From: an uncultured Chitinophagaceae bacterium
Lineage (GTDB): Bacteria > Bacteroidota > Bacteroidia > Chitinophagales > Chitinophagaceae
Assembly (NCBI GenBank): GCA_946885335.1
Contig: CAMPGG010000063.1
Span: 1 to 13,519, forward strand
Length of the DNA stretch: 13,519 bases
Direction of reading: 5' to 3'
The translations under genes were made by a program, and so were the position numbers. A model generated the notes under the pieces. That model did no database searches. It saw only the letters and a list, made by a program, of their open reading frames with translations, and had not been told where the DNA came from. Of the stretch, positions 8,532 to 13,519 are shown in pieces. Position 1 is the stretch's first letter, and every line of letters begins with the position of its first letter.

Positions 8532-10805
8532 GAGGACCTGGCGCTGATATTAATTGCAGGTGCCATAACAACCTTATTATTCAGGTGGATAAAACAGCCC
8601 TTGATTTTAGGCTATATACTGGCGGGATTTCTGGTGGGTCCTCATTTTAAATATCTGCCTACTGTTTCAGATATCATGAATGTTGAAACATGGGCAGAAA
8701 TCGGTGTTATTTTTCTACTCTTCAGCCTGGGTCTCGAGTTTAGTTTTAAAAAATTAATGAGGGTTGGAGGTGCTGCATCCATTACAGCCTTTGTTGAAAT
8801 TGTATTTATTACATCGCTTGGTTTTTTAGTAGGTAATTTGATGGGCTGGTCAACAATGGATAGTCTTTTTTTGGGAGGCATGCTCGCCGCGGCTTCAACA
8901 ACCATTATTTTCCGTGCATTTGATGAACTGGGCGTAAAGACCAAACAATTTGCCCGCGTGGTATTTGGTGTATTGGTGGTTGAAGATATCGTAGTCATAT
9001 TGCTGATGGTATTATTATCAACCATTGCAGTAAGCAACCAGTTCCAGGGAACTGAAATGATTATGATAGTTGTGAAACTGGTATTCTTTCTAATACTGTG
9101 GTTTATTACCGGTATATTTTTGTTGCCTTCTTTTTTAAAAATGGCCAAGAAATTAATGGATGAAGAAGCGTTGCTTATTTTATCTATTGGACTTTGTCTA
9201 GGCATGGTGGTGATTGCAACAGAAGTTGGATTTTCTGCAGAGTTGGGTGCCTTCATCATGGGTTCTATTATTGCAGAAACAACTTCAGCAGAAAAAGTGG
9301 AACATATATTTAAACCGGTAAAAGATCTGTTCGGTGCAATATTTTTTATTTCCGTTGGCATGTTGATAGATCCTGCAGCAATCCTGGAAAATGGATGGGC
9401 CGTTATCATTGTTACTTTACTGATCATTTTTGGAAAATCTTTTGGAATCATACTGGGTGCACTCATTTCCGGGCAGCCATTAAAACAGGCCGTACAAGTA
9501 GGTATGAGTATGACTATGATCGGGGAATTCTCATTCATTGTGGCTGCTCTTGGTTTGAGCCTTGGTGTAATCAGTGAGTTTTTATTCCCGGTAGCAGTTG
9601 GAGCTTCTGCAATTACAACTTTTACTTCGCCATACATGATTAAATATTCTGAGCCGGCTTATAATCAACTGGTGAAAATATTACCACCACGATTGCTAAA
9701 AAATTTAAACAGGTATTCGGCTGGCACCCAGAATATACAAGCCGAAAGTAACTGGAAAGTTGTTTTACATGCTTATGCCCGGATTGTTTTAAGCAATGGA
9801 TTTGTAATACTTGCAGTGGGATGGTTATCATACAAATTCCTGGTGCCGTTTTTATATACAGCATTTTCAAATGCTAACGTGGCAAATATCATTGGTGTTG
9901 TAATTGTATTGGGCATTGCATCTCCATTTCTTTGGGCACTGATGGCAAAAAAACCGGAAGTGCTTGCTTACAAAGAATTATGGTTGAATAACAAATACAA
10001 TCATGGTCCACTTGTTTCATTAGAAGTATTGCGAATAATAATTGGTATCATACTCATTGTTCTTGGTGTGGACCTGTTATTCTCTGCCAGAATTGCGATG
10101 TTAGTTGCAGTACCAATTATTATCATTATCCTTTTTTTATTTTCAAAACGGATACAACATTTTTATCACCGCATTGAGTTAAGGTTTATTTCAAACCTGA
10201 ATGAAAGAGAAATGGCAATTAAAAGAGAGAAAGATCTTGTACAGGTTTTATACAGTAAAAGCAGGGATATTCAATCAGATCTTTCTCCATGGTCGGCTTC
10301 TGTAATTGATATGGAAGTAAATCCGGATGCTGATTACATTGGAAAAACATTGCAGGAACTTTCCTGGCGGGAGAAATACGGTATCAATGTTGGCTATATC
10401 AAAAGAGGGGATCGTTTGATTCATACACCCGGTAGAAATCATAAGTTACTTCCTTTTGATCATGTGGGTATCATTGCAACGGACGAACAAATGCAGCGCT
10501 TTCAACCGGTATTTGAAACACAGGAACCCATCGAAGAATCTGCCATTGATATTGAAGATATCATGGTGCAAAAAATAGTGGTTGATGAACATACCCGGTT
10601 AAAGGGTCTTACTATCCGCAACTCGGGTATCCGGGAAATCACCAATGGATTGGTAATCGGAATTGAAAGAGGTTCAGAAAGATTGTTGAATCCGGATTCA
10701 ACTACTGTTTTTGAATGGGACGATATTGTTTGGATAGTTGGTGAACGTAAAAAAATTCAACAACTTGGCAAAGTGAAAATGCAGGATGCTAAAAGTCCTT
10801 TGTAA
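8508..10805 (+). CDS. KefB/CPA2-type monovalent cation:proton antiporter with extra membrane helices and two RCK_C-like domains
   Basis: This is an inner-membrane antiporter of the CPA2 (Na_H_Exchanger, KefB-like) family, expected to exchange K+ or Na+ for H+ in ion and pH homeostasis. Residues 1-385 form the hydrophobic transport core, with family hallmarks: QPLILGYILAGFLVGP (30-45), FLLFSLGLEF (69-78), VVEDIVVILL (157-166) with the acidic pair E159-D160 at the position of the ion-binding motif, ELGAFIMG (245-252) and IFFISVGMLID (278-288). A second hydrophobic cluster of about four helices follows (about 424-546). The cytosolic tail has two segments resembling TrkA_C/RCK_C domains (about 595-662 and 680-752). 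No GxGxxG Rossmann fold is seen, so classical RCK_N nucleotide binding as in KefC appears absent. At 765 residues it is longer than typical KefB/KefC (about 600), which the extra helices and doubled RCK_C explain. The ATG at 8508 follows an A-rich leader without a Shine-Dalgarno, usual for Bacteroidota. It stands as a single gene and converges with the operon on its right. The ion is not determinable from sequence; family membership is secure. Confidence 0.93.
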   Translation: MGHLPKLIEDLALILIAGAITTLLFRWIKQPLILGYILAGFLVGPHFKYLPTVSDIMNVETWAEIGVIFLLFSLGLEFSFKKLMRVGGAASITAFVEIVFITSLGFLVGNLMGWSTMDSLFLGGMLAAASTTIIFRAFDELGVKTKQFARVVFGVLVVEDIVVILLMVLLSTIAVSNQFQGTEMIMIVVKLVFFLILWFITGIFLLPSFLKMAKKLMDEEALLILSIGLCLGMVVIATEVGFSAELGAFIMGSIIAETTSAEKVEHIFKPVKDLFGAIFFISVGMLIDPAAILENGWAVIIVTLLIIFGKSFGIILGALISGQPLKQAVQVGMSMTMIGEFSFIVAALGLSLGVISEFLFPVAVGASAITTFTSPYMIKYSEPAYNQLVKILPPRLLKNLNRYSAGTQNIQAESNWKVVLHAYARIVLSNGFVILAVGWLSYKFLVPFLYTAFSNANVANIIGVVIVLGIASPFLWALMAKKPEVLAYKELWLNNKYNHGPLVSLEVLRIIIGIILIVLGVDLLFSARIAMLVAVPIIIIILFLFSKRIQHFYHRIELRFISNLNEREMAIKREKDLVQVLYSKSRDIQSDLSPWSASVIDMEVNPDADYIGKTLQELSWREKYGINVGYIKRGDRLIHTPGRNHKLLPFDHVGIIATDEQMQRFQPVFETQEPIEESAIDIEDIMVQKIVVDEHTRLKGLTIRNSGIREITNGLVIGIERGSERLLNPDSTTVFEWDDIVWIVGERKKIQQLGKVKMQDAKSPL

Positions 10806-10811
10806 ATTTCT

Positions 10812-13040
10812 TTAAATAAGTTTATCGGGTGTGATGGGTAAATCCCGAACACGTTTTCCTGTTGCATGAAAAACAGCGTTTGCAATGGCTGCGGGAAAAC
10901 CCACCATGGCTACTTCCCCGATGCCTTTTGATCCCATTGGATTTAAGATGGGATCAGGTTTATTCACAAACAATGCTTCAATATAAGGCACATCCGCATT
11001 CACCGGAACATGGTAATCACCAAAGTTATTATTGACCCAGCGACCATAACGGTGATCCACAACGCCTTCTTCCATCAATGCCATGCCAATACCACCCACA
11101 ACGCCTCCCAGTATCTGGCTCCTGGCAGTTTTTTCATTTACAATTTTACCGCCATCAATCACACTTACGATCTTATCCAGTTTTATAACTCCTGTAGATG
11201 TATGTACCAGCAATTTTACGAAATGCGCTGCGTATGCATAAGTTGAGTATTCCGAGTTATTGAATCCTTTTGTTTCTTCGATGAATTCAATTTCATTTAC
11301 GTTAGCATTTTTTAGAACGCTTGTATAACTGATTTTTCTTGATCGGTCAGATGCCAGTATCATTTCACCATTCTCAAATAAAATATCCTCCAGTTTTACA
11401 TCATGTATTTTTTCTGTGTGAAATACCGGGTTATCTTTTGCCAGTTCCAATAATTTTTTCTTCAGGCTTAGGGTAGCATTGTTTACAGTGGTTCCAAGAG
11501 AAGATGTTGTGCCCGATCCACCTTGCATGATGCCGGGAGGCAAACTTGAATCACCCATTTCGAAAATAATATTGTGAGCTGGTAAACCGAAAGTTTCGGA
11601 TGCCAATTTAGTCATAGCCGTTGCAGTGCCTGGTCCCATATCCGTAACTGCACTTTGCAATAATAACTTTCCATCGGCAGTAAATTTGGCACCAACTTTT
11701 GCTCCACCACGCCAACCAATAAATACCCCTGAACCTACGCCATATCCTGTAAGCCAATCGCCCTGTGGCATTGATCGGGGTTCCGGATGACGATTATTCC
11801 AACCTATTTTTTCAGACCCTATTTCAAATGCTTCTTTTAAGTATTTGCTTGAATATGGTTTTTGTTTTTCCAAATCTGTTTCTGAATAATTTAATAACCT
11901 GAGTTTCAGCGGATCCATTTTTAATGCATAGGCTAATTCATCAATGGCACATTCTAACGCGTATGCACCAGTGGTTTCTCCGGGGCCACGCATCCAGGTG
12001 GGCAGACTTAAATCGAGCGGGTAGACTTTGTAACTGGTAAAAACGTTTGGTATATCATACAGCATCCGCGAAACATTTACGATGCCTTCAGTAAATTCCT
12101 GGTAGGAAGCAGTCTGTGAAATGGCTTCGTGATTGATACCGGTGATTTTTCCATCGCTTTGTGCACCCATACTTATTTTTTGGATGGATTGCGGGCGATA
12201 GCCAACATTGGTAAACATTTGATCCCTGCTCAATACAACTTTCAATGGCCTGTTGATTTGTTTAGCTCCTATCAATGCTGCTACGGCATGAGGCCAGGTA
12301 TTGAATGCAGATCCAAATGCACCACCAATAAATTTGGTAATGATATGAACGTTTTCTTTTTTCAATCCAAACAATTCCATGATATTCTCCTGGGTGTCCA
12401 TCAGGGATTGTGTTTTTTCGTAGACCAGTACTTTGTCAGGTGTTTCCCAATGAACAGTAATTGCATGTAACTCCATCGGGTTGTGCACTTCAAGCGGAAT
12501 GTTATAGGTTGCTTCCATTTTTACGGGTGCAGATTTCCAGGCATGTATATCACCTCTTGTATAATCTTTAAATGCATTTCCTTCCAGGGGTTTAACAGCA
12601 GGAATTGCCTTTTCCAGGTTTGTATGAAATGATTCTTTTTGATATTGGGTTTTAATCAATGTTGCAGCATGCAATGCTCTTTCATAACTATCCGCCATCA
12701 CCATGGCAATGGGTTGACCATTGAAACGAATTTGTGTATCATCAAAAACCCTGAAACCTTTTTTTGTTGGTGCAATATTTTCTTTCGTTGCCAGGTTATA
12801 CCCAGCAGGTTTATTGATATTGAATGGAGTGATAACACCTAACACTCCGGGTGCATTTTCAGCAGCTTTTATATTCATAGAAAGGATGGTGCCTTTTGCA
12901 ATCGTACTGCCAACCATTACACCAAAAGCCATTTGTGGCATTTCATATTCAGCTGAATATTTCGCGGCCCCGGTAACTTTTAACTTACCATCAACGCGGT
13001 CACTAGGAGCCATGAACTGCTCTGTAAAATTATTTTCCAT
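10812..13040 (-). CDS. paoC: Molybdopterin-binding catalytic subunit of a PaoC/YagR-like aldehyde oxidoreductase (xanthine dehydrogenase family)
   Basis: This is the large subunit of a heterotrimeric molybdenum hydroxylase. Members of this group oxidise aldehydes or N-heterocycles to acids or hydroxylated products, passing electrons through 2Fe-2S and FAD subunits. At 742 residues it is close to E. coli PaoC (about 732), and the N-terminus (DRVDGKLKVTGAAKYSAEYE, 14-33, then GSTIAKG, 44-50) reads like PaoC. Cofactor and active-site landmarks: FIGGAFGSAF (237-246), the glycine loop near the molybdenum; MRGPGE (350-355); R444 in GWRGGAKVGA, probably equivalent to the substrate-side arginine of PaoC; DMGPGTATAM (467-476); GGSGTTSS (507-514); and GSKGIGEVAMVG (703-714), with E709 as the catalytic glutamate. 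No twin-arginine or Sec signal is present on this subunit; in PaoABC the signal is on the 2Fe-2S subunit, which lies outside the window. The gene starts 8 bp after the stop of the FAD subunit with no separate Shine-Dalgarno, which suggests translational coupling. The substrate is unknown; the paoC symbol reflects closest resemblance. Confidence 0.92.
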   Translation of the reverse strand: MENNFTEQFMAPSDRVDGKLKVTGAAKYSAEYEMPQMAFGVMVGSTIAKGTILSMNIKAAENAPGVLGVITPFNINKPAGYNLATKENIAPTKKGFRVFDDTQIRFNGQPIAMVMADSYERALHAATLIKTQYQKESFHTNLEKAIPAVKPLEGNAFKDYTRGDIHAWKSAPVKMEATYNIPLEVHNPMELHAITVHWETPDKVLVYEKTQSLMDTQENIMELFGLKKENVHIITKFIGGAFGSAFNTWPHAVAALIGAKQINRPLKVVLSRDQMFTNVGYRPQSIQKISMGAQSDGKITGINHEAISQTASYQEFTEGIVNVSRMLYDIPNVFTSYKVYPLDLSLPTWMRGPGETTGAYALECAIDELAYALKMDPLKLRLLNYSETDLEKQKPYSSKYLKEAFEIGSEKIGWNNRHPEPRSMPQGDWLTGYGVGSGVFIGWRGGAKVGAKFTADGKLLLQSAVTDMGPGTATAMTKLASETFGLPAHNIIFEMGDSSLPPGIMQGGSGTTSSLGTTVNNATLSLKKKLLELAKDNPVFHTEKIHDVKLEDILFENGEMILASDRSRKISYTSVLKNANVNEIEFIEETKGFNNSEYSTYAYAAHFVKLLVHTSTGVIKLDKIVSVIDGGKIVNEKTARSQILGGVVGGIGMALMEEGVVDHRYGRWVNNNFGDYHVPVNADVPYIEALFVNKPDPILNPMGSKGIGEVAMVGFPAAIANAVFHATGKRVRDLPITPDKLI

Positions 13041-13048
13041 AAAAGTAT

Positions 13049-13519
13049 TTATACAAGCTTTGCCGCTTTTTTTAATGATGCAATAATAGCGGCAGGAGCC
13101 ATTTTTAATTTGAAGGCATTGTGTTCATATGCTTTTGATCCACTCATCGCCAACTTTGCAGCTTCCCGGAAAATTTCTTCTGAAACTTTTTTTCCTTTTA
13201 AAAAATTTTCTGCTGACTGTAAGCGCCATGGTTTATGTGCCACTCCACCCATTGCTAACCTGGCATCTGCAATCACATTATTCCGGATATCCAATGCAGC
13301 TGCTACAGACACAAGTGCAAAAGCATAGGATGCCCTGTCCCGGATTTTTAAATAATAAATGTTTTTGGTAAATGGATGATCAGGTATTTCAATACCAGTG
13401 ATTAACTCACCATGTTGTAACACATTATCTTTTGTGGCATCATTGCCCGGAAGCCGGTGAAATTCATTAAACGCAATCTGTCGATTTCCTTTTGGTCCGC
13501 TCACTAAAACTTTTGCATC
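13049..13519 (-). CDS. paoB: FAD-binding subunit of the PaoB/YagS-like aldehyde oxidoreductase, N-terminal half outside the window
   Basis: The C-terminal 156 residues of the FAD subunit of the same molybdenum hydroxylase are visible; the frame is open through the right edge (D-A-K-V-L, then a GTG codon at 13504-13502). That GTG is internal, not a start: GPKGNRQIAFNEFHRLPG, which follows it, is the standard end of the FAD-binding domain in this family. The rest is a CO dehydrogenase flavoprotein C-terminal domain, with YYLKIRDRASYAFALVSVAA (visible residues 55-74), GGVAHKPWRL (91-100) and NAFKLKMA (134-141). The FAD pyrophosphate loop and any 4Fe-4S cysteines, such as those of E. coli PaoB, would be upstream and cannot be checked. 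The stop codon is 8 bp before the ATG of the catalytic subunit. Gene order FAD then Mo subunit matches paoABC, so the 2Fe-2S subunit is expected further to the right. The paoB symbol rests on family resemblance and operon order. Confidence 0.88.
   Translation of the reverse strand, partial: DAKVLVSGPKGNRQIAFNEFHRLPGNDATKDNVLQHGELITGIEIPDHPFTKNIYYLKIRDRASYAFALVSVAAALDIRNNVIADARLAMGGVAHKPWRLQSAENFLKGKKVSEEIFREAAKLAMSGSKAYEHNAFKLKMAPAAIIASLKKAAKLV

Noticed and set aside
8642..9637. A 331-codon open frame on the minus strand opposite the antiporter gene
   Set aside because: Its translation is a low-complexity mix of N, S, T, I and P with no domain, and it mirrors the codon pattern of the membrane-protein gene on the other strand. 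It is a shadow of that gene.
12721..13086. A plus-strand open frame opposite the start of the catalytic subunit gene and the FAD-Mo junction
   Set aside because: The minus strand carries clear family motifs across the whole interval; the plus-strand translation has none.
13502..13504. GTG as a start codon for the FAD subunit
   Set aside because: The frame continues upstream to the window edge and the residues after the GTG match the interior of the family, so the gene is cut by the window, not started here.

Overview
The window looks like part of a Bacteroidota chromosome, probably a Chitinophagaceae-like member of the class Chitinophagia, though this is judged by eye and not by a search. 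The DNA is AT-leaning, start codons lack clear Shine-Dalgarno sequences and are preceded by A/T-rich leaders, and the one promoter-like element fits the Bacteroidota -7 consensus (TAnnTTTG). No RNA genes, CRISPR arrays, transposases or integrases were seen.

Left 60% (1-8291, + strand): two very large genes in tandem, separated by 62 bp. The first is open at the left edge of the window (at least 1322 residues) and the second encodes 1419 residues. I cannot assign either protein to a named family. The first combines an N-terminal mixed region, an Ala-rich linker, a dense aromatic/charged central block, a Pro-rich linker, a helical segment and a C-terminal region of about 180 residues made of Gly-rich hydrophobic beta-type strands. 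The second looks like a long chain of beta-rich modules with two striking conserved-looking blocks and a Cys-rich C-terminal tail. Their size, co-orientation and spacing suggest one operon and one joint, undescribed function. This is the best candidate for a novel system here, and its remaining members may lie to the left of the window.

Middle (8292-10805): a 216-bp AT-rich intergenic stretch with a weak promoter candidate and a repeated 11-mer, then a KefB/CPA2-type monovalent cation:proton antiporter. It has a second cluster of membrane helices and two RCK_C-like regulatory domains, but no visible Rossmann (RCK_N) domain.

Right (10812-13519, - strand): the distal end of a molybdenum hydroxylase operon of the PaoABC (YagTSR) aldehyde oxidoreductase type. 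The FAD subunit is cut by the right edge of the window and is followed after 8 bp by the complete molybdopterin-binding catalytic subunit. The 2Fe-2S subunit would be expected beyond the right edge. This operon converges with the antiporter gene, with only 6 bp between the two stop codons. The antiporter and the oxidoreductase look like ordinary chromosomal genes with no evident functional link to the giant pair.
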